Shown: in pieces, positions 8,256 through 15,848 of the stretch | Layout: each line of letters begins with the position of its first letter | Position numbering within the stretch: position 1 is the stretch's first letter | Assembly: GCF_964204645.1 (NCBI RefSeq) | Contig: NC_134033.1 | Coordinates: 7,724,231-7,788,230, forward strand | Reading direction: 5' to 3' | Source: Tubulanus polymorphus | Taxonomy: Eukaryota; Nemertea; Palaeonemertea; Tubulaniformes; Tubulanidae | Length of the DNA: 64,000 nucleotides | Notes under the pieces: model-generated | The model's database searches: none | Told to the model about the DNA's origin: nothing | What the model saw: only the letters and a program-made list of their open reading frames with translations | Program-made: the position numbers and the translations under genes

Positions 8256-9212
8256 TTAATCAATTTCTGAATCACTTTCACTATAAGACGCTAACAATTT
8301 ATTTAAATGCTCTACCGAATCTTCTTCAATATCTTTATAATTTTTTTTCACCTTTTTCACCTTTTTCACCTTTTTTACCTTTTTCATATTTTTTACTAAA
8401 TCATCAATAGTTGTTTTATTGTTAAGTTTATTGATCCAATCAAATTTATCATTATTTTCTACTTTAAGTTTTATAGAATCTTTATTATCAATATGTTTAA
8501 CTGTAACTATATCATCATGTGGGTGTATAACACCATTTTCATTATCATCTTTATTAGTGTTTGATCCTAATATTTCATTTACAGTGTTTGATCCTAATAT
8601 TTCATTAGCATCGGTTAAATCTAATTCATCTTTATTAGGTGTTGCTAATAATAAATCTTCATATATTTTTTCACCATTTACTTTTTTATTTGAAACAAAT
8701 TTTGTAACATATCTAAATGGGTGTTCTATAAATTCTTTTTTACCAACACGTTCTATAACATTAGTAATATGTGAATTTGTATTCATATGTTTATTCCAAT
8801 TTGATGGAGCGTTTGAAAATTCACCATTACAATAATCACAATAATTTCTATTTTCACTAACATTTAATATTATTGCATTATTATATGTAGAAGGTATTAT
8901 ATTATTTGATGTAGAGGGTATTACAGATGTAGAAGGTATTATGTTATTAGATGTAGAAGGTATTACATTATTAGATGTAGAAGGTATTACGTTATTAGAT
9001 GTAGAAGGTATTACATTATTATCAATTACATTACTTAAATTATCAACAACTTCACTTTTATTATTATCGATTTCTATTAGTTTAGTTTTATAATTTTTAA
9101 AAATAGGATCAAATATCGAAGCTATATTACAAGGTATTACATAATATAAACCATCATTATTTTCATGTGTATCGATGTATGGAATATGTTTATATACTTT
9201 ACCTCCTTCCAT
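8256..9212 (-). CDS. C2H2 zinc-finger protein with VIPSTSNN and VKK repeats
   Basis: 318 residues, last gene of the leftward arm. Residues ~70-110 are five to six tandem repeats of VIPSTSNN. A C2H2 finger follows (CDYCNGEF...WNKHMNTNSH, near 125-150), then two copies of NEILGSNT. A lysine-rich VKKVKKVKKVKK run precedes an acidic Ser/Asp end. The finger type resembles those at the polymerase N-terminus. A nucleic-acid-binding or core-protein role is plausible from the basic run; no family is recognised. The short repeats vary in number and may be expanding by slippage. Confidence 0.65.
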   Translation of the reverse strand: MEGGKVYKHIPYIDTHENNDGLYYVIPCNIASIFDPIFKNYKTKLIEIDNNKSEVVDNLSNVIDNNVIPSTSNNVIPSTSNNVIPSTSNNIIPSTSVIPSTSNNIIPSTYNNAIILNVSENRNYCDYCNGEFSNAPSNWNKHMNTNSHITNVIERVGKKEFIEHPFRYVTKFVSNKKVNGEKIYEDLLLATPNKDELDLTDANEILGSNTVNEILGSNTNKDDNENGVIHPHDDIVTVKHIDNKDSIKLKVENNDKFDWINKLNNKTTIDDLVKNMKKVKKVKKVKKVKKNYKDIEEDSVEHLNKLLASYSESDSEID

Positions 9213-9244
9213 TTATTATATATATTTTTATTAAAGTTAAAATT

Positions 9245-10492
9245 TTAGTACATAACACTATCTAATTGTGAATTTACAATATTTATTTGCGCATCAGATA
9301 TAATATAAATATGCATTTTAAAATTTTTAATTCCTTTTTTCTTTGTCATGAATAATTGTATTCCATCTTTTGTATTTTGTAATTTTTTCCCAGAACCATG
9401 TAATGAATTATCTTCAGTTGTTCTAAAATCTAACCATAATGCATATTTATTACCGGTATAATAATCAATTTGATTAATGTTACAATTTTCAAATGATTTT
9501 ACTTTTTCATTCATAAAATGTTTTTTAATTTCTACCCATTGATCAATCATTCTCATTCCTTGACAAAATATTTTATTTGCTATTCCTTCGATAGTTATTT
9601 CTACTTTTGTTATTTCAGGATTATAATAATTGTCAACATTTATTGCGCCATTAGTATACGTTCCAATAGTAAAAAATATTAATATACCTTTAATAGATCT
9701 TCTAGGGAAGTTAATATTCTCATTTATTATTTCATCATTTGCATTAATAGTTACAGTTTTAAATTTATCAATATAATCATATAATAATGAAAATCCTTGA
9801 TTGTATTGAGTTTGAATTATACTTGAAATATTTTCATCAGTTACTGTATCATATTCTAAACATATATTCGATAATTTATAACTCATATCTTTATTAACGC
9901 TAGATAATACAATTTCATTTACAGGAGCAAATGTTATCTCGAATATAATATCTTCTTGAATTGCGTATTTATATAAAGGTGCATTATTATTTATCAATTC
10001 AAAGTCTAATGGAATTTTATATTTGCTTCCATATATACTTTTTATCAATTTATCTACATCATTTGTTAATATTGCGCTATTAGCTTCTGATCTAAATTTA
10101 TTTTGGTTTTCTGATTGGATTCCTTGAAATATCATATTATTTCTATTTTCTTTAGTTAACCATAAATCTTTATAATGCATAAATAAATTATAATCATCTA
10201 ATGAGAAAACTGTTTCTGGTCCAATCTTTATTGTTAACTTTTTAATCAAATATCTTCCAACATTATCAACGACATAATTATTATTATTACCGATTACTTT
10301 TATATCAGCTGATAAATAAATACTGTTTGGAACGTAAAAAGTATTTTGTGTTAATCGAGGGATTCTAACGTATAAAGTTTCATCGGGATTAATATTTGAA
10401 GGGTTATGAGTAATTATATGATGTGATCTTTCTGCTTTAATAGCATTAGATATTCTATGATTCTTAGAAGGATTGATATAACTCCCACTCAT
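9245..10492 (-). CDS. Probable major capsid protein (double jelly-roll candidate)
   Basis: 415 residues, rich in beta-type segments with no membrane span. Features shared with the capsid candidates of animal Polinton-like elements are the N-terminal RIPRLTQNTFYVPNSIYLS, VGRYLIKKLTIKIG, LFMHYKDLWLTKE, FQGIQSENQNKFRS, FPRRSIKGILIFF and MRMIDQWVEIKKHF. The assignment rests on this pattern and on its size, which fits compact double jelly-roll proteins. It lies in the leftward structural cluster with the penton-like gene. The frame is intact and AT-rich like its neighbours. A structure prediction would settle it. Confidence 0.7.
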   Translation of the reverse strand: MSGSYINPSKNHRISNAIKAERSHHIITHNPSNINPDETLYVRIPRLTQNTFYVPNSIYLSADIKVIGNNNNYVVDNVGRYLIKKLTIKIGPETVFSLDDYNLFMHYKDLWLTKENRNNMIFQGIQSENQNKFRSEANSAILTNDVDKLIKSIYGSKYKIPLDFELINNNAPLYKYAIQEDIIFEITFAPVNEIVLSSVNKDMSYKLSNICLEYDTVTDENISSIIQTQYNQGFSLLYDYIDKFKTVTINANDEIINENINFPRRSIKGILIFFTIGTYTNGAINVDNYYNPEITKVEITIEGIANKIFCQGMRMIDQWVEIKKHFMNEKVKSFENCNINQIDYYTGNKYALWLDFRTTEDNSLHGSGKKLQNTKDGIQLFMTKKKGIKNFKMHIYIISDAQINIVNSQLDSVMY

Positions 10493-10533
10493 TTATTTAA
10501 CAAAAAAATTAATTATTTATTTTTAATCATGGT

Positions 10534-11637
10534 TTACTTGATATTTTTTGATATCATATTCACTAACCCAAAAATAATAGCACTTACAACTGTAATTAAA
10601 AATAAAATAATATGTTCAGCAGCAAAGTTAATAATGTTTCCTGCAGATTTCAATATAAAACCAACAATTGAAGCAATAACTCCTGGTAAAGCTGCAGCAG
10701 ATTTTTTAGATAGTTCCCATAAATATTTTGCTAATTTCTTTAAACCATCAACTTTAACTTTATCTTGTATAGAATTATTACCTGGAGGTTTATCTGGTTT
10801 ATCCGGTTTATTGGGAGTAGGAGTAGATTTCAAAGCATTTGAAATAGCTAAACCAATTGTTGTAAATACCATAGTTACAGCTGTTAGAATTGAAAGAATT
10901 GTTATTCCTTCTAATTTAAATAATAACTTTATTCTATCTTTTAATGATATTTCAGAATTTGGTTTAATCAACAAATCTTTAAAAATAACTTTTAATCTAT
11001 TTATATTATAATCATATGATTTTAATAATAATTTAATTTCTTCTTTTTGTAATTCTATGTTATATTCTAAATCATCAATTTCTTTTTCTAAATATGCATT
11101 TCTTTTTTTAAATTCAATTTCTTCAATAACTTTATTATCTCTATCTAATTTTAATTGTTCTATTTCTTTTCTTGATTTTAATAATTCATCTTCTAAAGTT
11201 CTAATTTTTAAATCTCTTATACTTTTATCATGCGCAATTTTATCAGATGCAAGTCTTATACTAATAATTTCTTTAATTGCTTTATCAGAAAATATATTTA
11301 AATCTTCTAATTCTTGTTTTGTTGCATCAATTAATCCATTCGGTAAAAGTTTTTCAATTGGAATTTTATTTGATTTAAGTTTACTAGTTTTGGAAGTTTT
11401 ATTCTGTTCAGAACTTGTTTCTGGTTCTAAATTATTATCGATTGTTTCAAATAATTCATTAATTCTTTGTTTAAATACTCTTTCATTTTTAATAATTTCT
11501 TCTTGTGTTACATCTTCTATTTCATTACTATTTCTTATTCTTTTAATTCTAGATAGTAATGAGTCAGACTTAAGCAAAGTTGATTCTGCTAATATTTTGT
11601 TTTGTTTTTTTATAAGAGATATCAATATAATAATCAT
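10534..11637 (-). CDS. Coiled-coil membrane protein, C-terminal part
   Basis: 367 codons as read. Residues ~115-215 are a long charged coiled coil (SIRDLKIRTLEDELLKSRK onward). A hydrophobic segment follows (ITILSILTAVTMVFTTIGLA), then a Pro/Lys linker (TPTPNKPDKPDKPPG) and two more hydrophobic segments, one containing AALPGVIASIVGFIL. The same order (coiled coil, membrane segment, proline linker, second membrane part) recurs in Polinton-like elements of many invertebrates. The first ~20 codons of this frame look like out-of-frame sequence: the upstream frame (11570-12013) appears to be the true N-terminus, joined by a shift in a 7-T run at 11605-11611. Probably a virion-membrane or assembly protein. 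Confidence 0.6.
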   Translation of the reverse strand: MIIILISLIKKQNKILAESTLLKSDSLLSRIKRIRNSNEIEDVTQEEIIKNERVFKQRINELFETIDNNLEPETSSEQNKTSKTSKLKSNKIPIEKLLPNGLIDATKQELEDLNIFSDKAIKEIISIRLASDKIAHDKSIRDLKIRTLEDELLKSRKEIEQLKLDRDNKVIEEIEFKKRNAYLEKEIDDLEYNIELQKEEIKLLLKSYDYNINRLKVIFKDLLIKPNSEISLKDRIKLLFKLEGITILSILTAVTMVFTTIGLAISNALKSTPTPNKPDKPDKPPGNNSIQDKVKVDGLKKLAKYLWELSKKSAAALPGVIASIVGFILKSAGNIINFAAEHIILFLITVVSAIIFGLVNMISKNIK

Positions 11638-12013
11638 CTTTCAAATGATAATAATATTCACCATCTAAAGATTTTAATTCTTGTACTAAAAGTCTGGCGC
11701 CTCTAGCATTGATATTATATCCAGATTTTTCAAATATAGGTTTGAAATTATAAATATATTCATTATATTCTAAATTTTGTTTTACTAAATCTGGATTTTC
11801 ATTTTCAGGATTTATTCTCGATCTAGTTCTTCTATCAAATTCATCTGTTGATTGACCTTTAGAACCACTATCTGCTAAATTAGAATTATATGCTGATTCA
11901 TCATCATTATCAATATTAGTTTCATTAAAATCGGGTTGTGGTTCATCATCAATATATCCTTCATTATTATTTCCCATTTCTCCCATTTCATAATCTTCTA
12001 CACCTTCTGCCAT
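11570..12013 (-). CDS. N-terminal part of the coiled-coil membrane protein (frameshifted)
   Basis: 147 codons starting just after the intergenic gap, with an acidic, Asn-rich N-terminus. From about residue 95 it becomes an ordered segment (FEKSGYNINARGARLLVQEL, then a LDGEYYYHLKDDYY region). That frame would continue naturally into the ILAESTLLKSDSLL region of the downstream frame if the 7-nt homopolymer at 11605-11611 were one base different. It may be a separate acidic protein, a mutated gene, a programmed shift, or an assembly error. I favour a single ancestral gene spanning 10534-12013. Confidence 0.5.
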   Translation of the reverse strand: MAEGVEDYEMGEMGNNNEGYIDDEPQPDFNETNIDNDDESAYNSNLADSGSKGQSTDEFDRRTRSRINPENENPDLVKQNLEYNEYIYNFKPIFEKSGYNINARGARLLVQELKSLDGEYYYHLKDDYYIDISYKKTKQNISRINFA

Positions 12014-12030
12014 TTACATAATAAAAAAAA

Positions 12031-12189
12031 TTAAAATTTAAAATATAATATTCCTCCGATTACATTTCCTATACAAGTTATAGCTAATTTAGTATTTTCA
12101 TGGGATTTATTATCATCATTTAGTTTAATTATATCATGTTGAATTTTATCAGTTCTATTATTTTCTGATGTATAGAAATAATTAATAGA
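12031..12189 (-). CDS. Possible small membrane protein overlapping the 357-residue gene
   Basis: An open frame of about 53 codons overlaps the 3' end of the gene at 12129-13202 in another frame. It ends with a hydrophobic C-terminal segment (LAITCIGNVIGGILYF) and has no ATG. It fills most of an otherwise empty gap between two genes. The amphipathic-then-hydrophobic layout resembles the tail-anchored small proteins nearby, but expression would need a non-ATG start. Weak call. Confidence 0.25.
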   Translation of the reverse strand, partial: SINYFYTSENNRTDKIQHDIIKLNDDNKSHENTKLAITCIGNVIGGILYFKF

Positions 12190-13202
12190 TTAGGGCCTAT
12201 ACAATAATTTAGTCTTACATGAGATTTATCTAAATAATTTTGATATCTTATAATGTTTTCTGGAATCGATCTATTTTTATCATTATGTATGGAATCTTCA
12301 AATAAAACTTTAAACTGTTTTTGTGTATCGAATGATGTATTAAAATTTCCAATTATCGGTGATCTTGTTTCAACTTGTGATCCTAGAATACAAATCAAAT
12401 AAGTTCTAATAGATTGATTTATTCTTTCTATACCTGATTTAGTAAAACCTTCACTATTTTCTAAAATAAAATAAACCCAACCATTATTGTTTTCTTGTTT
12501 TAAATTATCATAAAATTTCGGTAATTTATTGAAATTTAATGTTTCTAAATCCTTTGTTTCTATTTTACCATAACCTAATTTATTATTATAGATATTATAA
12601 AAACTATCAGTTGGTATGGGAAGTGCACAATATTCTGCAATCTTTTTAGGGCAAGGAAGTGATCTTATTGTTCCAATTTTTGTTCTAAAATCAGAATTAT
12701 TTATATCTATATTAAATTCATTGCAAATCTTATAAAACTTAGATAAATTAATATTATTATCTAATTCTTTAAAATATCTAGATCCTGGTAAAGCACACTC
12801 TAATTCATTTAATATTATTCTGATTTGAAAGTATGTATGAAATCTAAATAAACTTTGAATTAGTTTATATTTAGAATTATTCAAATGATCATTCCAACTA
12901 ATTCCACATCCTGTTGTTGCACAATAAACAGCAAAATTTAATTGGTTCTGCCAATACTTCATATTAGATTTTAATAACCATTGTTTTTCATCTTTCAATT
13001 TTTTAAAATTAATTAAATATACATGAAATATATTTTCCATCTTTGCATTAAAATTATTAGTTTCAGTAACATAAATTTCTAAATTAGTTAATGAATCTAA
13101 AACTTCATTTCTATATGTAATATCTTTATTAAAATCTATTGCTGGAATATTATATTTAATTGATTTATTATATCGGAAAGCTTTTGGAAAACTATCTACC
13201 AT
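12129..13202 (-). CDS. Conserved structural-cluster protein, 357 aa, unknown role
   Basis: 357 residues with no membrane segment. The conserved-looking patch near residues 90-105 (FAVYCATTGCGIS) is followed by HFxxYFQxR-type helices. A C-terminal region (VYFILENSEGFTKSGIERIN, then RTYLICILGSQVETRS) matches a pattern I associate with hypothetical proteins of Polinton-like elements in cnidarians and other invertebrates. No enzymatic motif is visible. Its place among capsid and membrane genes suggests a virion or assembly protein. Confidence 0.65.
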   Translation of the reverse strand: MVDSFPKAFRYNKSIKYNIPAIDFNKDITYRNEVLDSLTNLEIYVTETNNFNAKMENIFHVYLINFKKLKDEKQWLLKSNMKYWQNQLNFAVYCATTGCGISWNDHLNNSKYKLIQSLFRFHTYFQIRIILNELECALPGSRYFKELDNNINLSKFYKICNEFNIDINNSDFRTKIGTIRSLPCPKKIAEYCALPIPTDSFYNIYNNKLGYGKIETKDLETLNFNKLPKFYDNLKQENNNGWVYFILENSEGFTKSGIERINQSIRTYLICILGSQVETRSPIIGNFNTSFDTQKQFKVLFEDSIHNDKNRSIPENIIRYQNYLDKSHVRLNYCIGPNLLIISIHQKIIELIKFNMI

Positions 13203-13219
13203 TTATATAATTAAAAAAA

Positions 13220-13654
13220 TTAATAATATATTAATTCTTTTAATAATTTATCTTGTTCTTCAACTGTTATATGACCATTTAAACTTATTATATTATCTAG
13301 TGTGTTCTTAAATTTATTTATTTCTTTTATATTAGTTTTAATTTTTTCTTTATTACTTTTTATATTTAATTTTGAACTTATACCAGTTAAAACACTTGAA
13401 CTTAATCCTAACACACCAATTGATATAGCTAAAGGTGTTAATGGGCTGAATATTGCTAGAAATGTTATTACAGAACTAATTGTAACCGAACCACTTATAA
13501 TCAAATAATATATAATTTTACTTTTTAAATATTTTTTCTTTTTTATCTTTAAGTCACTTTCAAATTCTAATATTTGTTTTTCTAAATATGTTTTTAATTT
13601 AGTTTTATTTATATCATGAGGAATAATATCAATACTATCAACTTTATCTTCCAT
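13220..13654 (-). CDS. Small two-span membrane protein
   Basis: 144 residues. Basic amphipathic N-terminus (to ~45), then two adjacent hydrophobic segments (about 48-95: IIYYLIISGSVTISSVITFL, then SPLTPLAISIGVLGLSSSVL), then a lysine-rich helical tail. It belongs to a run of small leftward membrane proteins spaced ~15-25 bp apart, probably one co-expressed structural set. Function unknown. Confidence 0.6.
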   Translation of the reverse strand: MEDKVDSIDIIPHDINKTKLKTYLEKQILEFESDLKIKKKKYLKSKIIYYLIISGSVTISSVITFLAIFSPLTPLAISIGVLGLSSSVLTGISSKLNIKSNKEKIKTNIKEINKFKNTLDNIISLNGHITVEEQDKLLKELIYY

Positions 13655-13673
13655 TTATTTAGAATAAAAATTA

Positions 13674-14096
13674 CTAATTAGTAAACTTATAAGCAATAAA
13701 TATAACAATAACTGTTCCACCTAAAATCCATATTATTTCATATTTCTGTTGTTCTTTACTTGGGGTATAATAATCTGATAATTTAGGTTTGTATAGATGT
13801 AATTTTTCTTTATTGGTTACTGCGTTATATAAACTCATTGCATCATCAACTGATTGAAAATCTCTACGTGAAATCTTCTGATCATATAATTCTTTATTGA
13901 TGTAATCCATATAGTTTTGTCTCTTTTCTCTATATTCTTCTGCAGCTTTATTGTATTTCTCTAACGCTAAGTTATGTCTTCTCTGTTCTCCTAATGAACT
14001 ATTTTTATCAATATGTTTAAATAAATAACCACCACCAGTAAATGCTAAAGCGTTAACAATTGCCGATCCTATAATAGTTATAATTGCAGAAGCCAT
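13674..14096 (-). CDS. Conserved Polinton membrane protein with N- and C-terminal spans
   Basis: 140 residues. N-terminal hydrophobic segment (AIITIIGSAIVNALAFTGGG), a charged helical centre (RRHNLALEKYNKAAEEYREK, then NYMDYINKEL), a DYYTPSKEQQ motif and a C-terminal span (WILGGTVIVIFIAYKF). I associate this whole pattern with a small protein recurring in invertebrate Polinton-like elements next to the capsid genes. Function unproven; probably virion- or membrane-associated. Confidence 0.65.
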   Translation of the reverse strand: MASAIITIIGSAIVNALAFTGGGYLFKHIDKNSSLGEQRRHNLALEKYNKAAEEYREKRQNYMDYINKELYDQKISRRDFQSVDDAMSLYNAVTNKEKLHLYKPKLSDYYTPSKEQQKYEIIWILGGTVIVIFIAYKFTN

Positions 14097-14121
14097 TTAT
14101 TTAACAAAAAAAATTATACAT

Positions 14122-14343
14122 TTATATGGGAGGAATATATTTTTGTTTTTCCAAATAATCAATAGTTAAATTAGATAAAGTAACTGCTAATGTTAACTTT
14201 AAAATATCATTTATATCAAATCTATCAACATTAACACTTCCCATTTTGAATACTTTTTTTAATACCATTGAATAACCAACAGTTCCAACTGATAGTAATG
14301 CGCCATTATATAATCCAGTTATTATCCACTTATTATCACTCAT
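14122..14343 (-). CDS. Very small hydrophobic protein
   Basis: 73 residues with two weak hydrophobic segments (YNGALLSVGTVGYSMVL and ILKLTLAVTLSNLTIDYL). The start ATG lies directly next to the stop of the upstream gene (14344), as in tightly packed viral clusters. Not recognised beyond its place in the small-membrane-protein run. Confidence 0.55.
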   Translation of the reverse strand: MSDNKWIITGLYNGALLSVGTVGYSMVLKKVFKMGSVNVDRFDINDILKLTLAVTLSNLTIDYLEKQKYIPPI

Positions 14344-14685
14344 TTATTTATCAAAAAAATTACTATCATCAAAATATTTAGTTAACTTATTTATGATTAA
14401 TTCAACATTTATTTCATTACTACTTTTATGATTATCATATATTTTGGATAATATGTTTTTGATATCTTCAATAATTCCATCTTCATTTAATTCATAATAT
14501 TCTAAAGGTGATTTAATTAAATCAATTACTTTTTCTATATTATACTTTTCTTTATCAATCATTGATGCATTGTTAAATGATTTACTTTTTATATCAGTAA
14601 TTACATCATTTAGTTTAATTCTCATTTCTTTACCATGTTTAAAATCAAACCCAAAACATATACTCGGTCCAACAGTTATATTCAT
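14344..14685 (-). CDS. Small acidic/basic helical protein of unknown function
   Basis: 113 residues with no membrane span, mostly predicted helical and charged, with a short N-terminal FGFDFKHGKEMRIKLND segment. It lies between the penton-like gene and the small hydrophobic protein with almost no spacing. Unrecognised. Confidence 0.55.
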   Translation of the reverse strand: MNITVGPSICFGFDFKHGKEMRIKLNDVITDIKSKSFNNASMIDKEKYNIEKVIDLIKSPLEYYELNEDGIIEDIKNILSKIYDNHKSSNEINVELIINKLTKYFDDSNFFDK

Positions 14686-14702
14686 TTATATAGTGAAAAA
14701 AA

Positions 14703-15461
14703 TTACTCTCTACATCTTATAACTAATTCATAAATTACAGGGAAATTATTTAAATCAATTAAGTATCCATTATGATTTCTAATTTCTAATCTAAAATTAT
14801 TAAATTTAGGAATGCAAGGTTTGAAATCACATTCTGTTAAATTATAATTTATTTGCGTTCCAAATTCTTTAACATTCTTCAATGGTAAAATGTTTAGTAA
14901 ACCAGAATTACAAGTTATATCTTTAGTTGCTTCGAATGTTTTTGTAGGATCGATTAAATTGCAATAAATATAAAAATGTGTAAAAGGCATTATATTTGGT
15001 GTAGCATCAGCATTGCGTATCCTTATATCTGGGGTTATTCCTAAAATTTTAGCTAAAGGTTTTTTAACTAGAAATTGATGTTGATCTTCATTACCTAATT
15101 TTATTCTTATTTTATCAGAGCTATCACTTTTAATCAGTCTTAATCCAAATCCAGCAGATGCACCCATTTTTAACCGAGCTCTTCTATTAATTTCTTGAGC
15201 TAATGTATCTAAATTATATAATCCTGGTTTAAGATAAAGATGAAACCATTTACTTTTATTTCTATCATGAATTAAAAAGACTCTATGTTCAATAGACTTA
15301 TCCGATATATTGTAAAAAGAATTACATAGACTTATATTAACTAATTTTAAATCAACACAATTCTTAAATTCTCTATCTAATTGTACTAGTAAATTATGTG
15401 ATTTATAATTTGTAAGTTTTCTAGAATCAACAAATATTCTGTATTCTTTTAATTCCGCCAT
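14703..15461 (-). CDS. Penton-like minor capsid protein candidate
   Basis: 252 residues. The layout fits the single-jelly-roll minor capsid (penton) protein of Polintons: an N-terminal strand region (YRIFVDSRKLTNY), LYLKPGLYNLDTLAQEIN, a region after PFTHFYIYCNLIDPTK, then LPLKNVKEFGTQINYN and a C-terminal strand ending (LNNFPVIYELVIRC). The pattern is common in invertebrate elements of this type. It would form capsid vertices with the protein at 9245-10492. The frame is intact. Confidence 0.7.
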   Translation of the reverse strand: MAELKEYRIFVDSRKLTNYKSHNLLVQLDREFKNCVDLKLVNISLCNSFYNISDKSIEHRVFLIHDRNKSKWFHLYLKPGLYNLDTLAQEINRRARLKMGASAGFGLRLIKSDSSDKIRIKLGNEDQHQFLVKKPLAKILGITPDIRIRNADATPNIMPFTHFYIYCNLIDPTKTFEATKDITCNSGLLNILPLKNVKEFGTQINYNLTECDFKPCIPKFNNFRLEIRNHNGYLIDLNNFPVIYELVIRCRE

Positions 15462-15478
15462 TTATTTTACATATTTTC

Positions 15479-15820
15479 TCATTCGAAATCTATTTCATGG
15501 TGTCCTTTTTCATTCTTACCTTTATATACGAAATAGAAATCTCCAGAACATAATTCTTCTAGATCTTCACTTGATAATCTATGAAATCTATCTGGTAAAT
15601 AAGTTCTGAATTTATGTGTATTTCCTTTTAATCCTTCATATTCTAAATGAATTATTAATTTATCTCCATATTTGTTAGTAACTGTAACAATATTTGTAAT
15701 TAAATATTTCTTGTGAATTGTTAACTCAGTTAGTTTTTTGAATTTATAATCTACAGATTTGACGCTTGAAGTATCTTTAATTCTATCTAAGAATTCACTG
15801 TGTACTTGTTTACTCTCCAT
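15479..15820 (-). CDS. Small beta-rich protein, possible OB-fold DNA-binding protein
   Basis: 113 residues with alternating strands: LTELTIHKKYLITNIVTVTN, GDKLIIHLEY, HKFRTYLPDRF, FYFVYKGKN. The 'L..g.kY.I..i..v..kyG..l.v.L......y..fLP.Rf' pattern is frequent next to polymerase genes in invertebrate Polinton-like elements and looks like an OB-fold, suggesting single-stranded DNA binding. Position between polymerase and capsid genes fits. The fold is inferred. Confidence 0.55.
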   Translation of the reverse strand: MESKQVHSEFLDRIKDTSSVKSVDYKFKKLTELTIHKKYLITNIVTVTNKYGDKLIIHLEYEGLKGNTHKFRTYLPDRFHRLSSEDLEELCSGDFYFVYKGKNEKGHHEIDFE

Positions 15821-15848
15821 TTATTATACAAATTTTTATTGAAATTGA

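Noticed and set aside
8419-8835. Plus-strand ORF of 138 codons
   Set aside because: Antisense shadow of the zinc-finger protein at 8256-9212.
10457-11668. Plus-strand ORFs of 184 and 203 codons
   Set aside because: Antisense of the coiled-coil membrane protein; leucine/serine-rich composition is typical of antisense frames in AT-rich genes.
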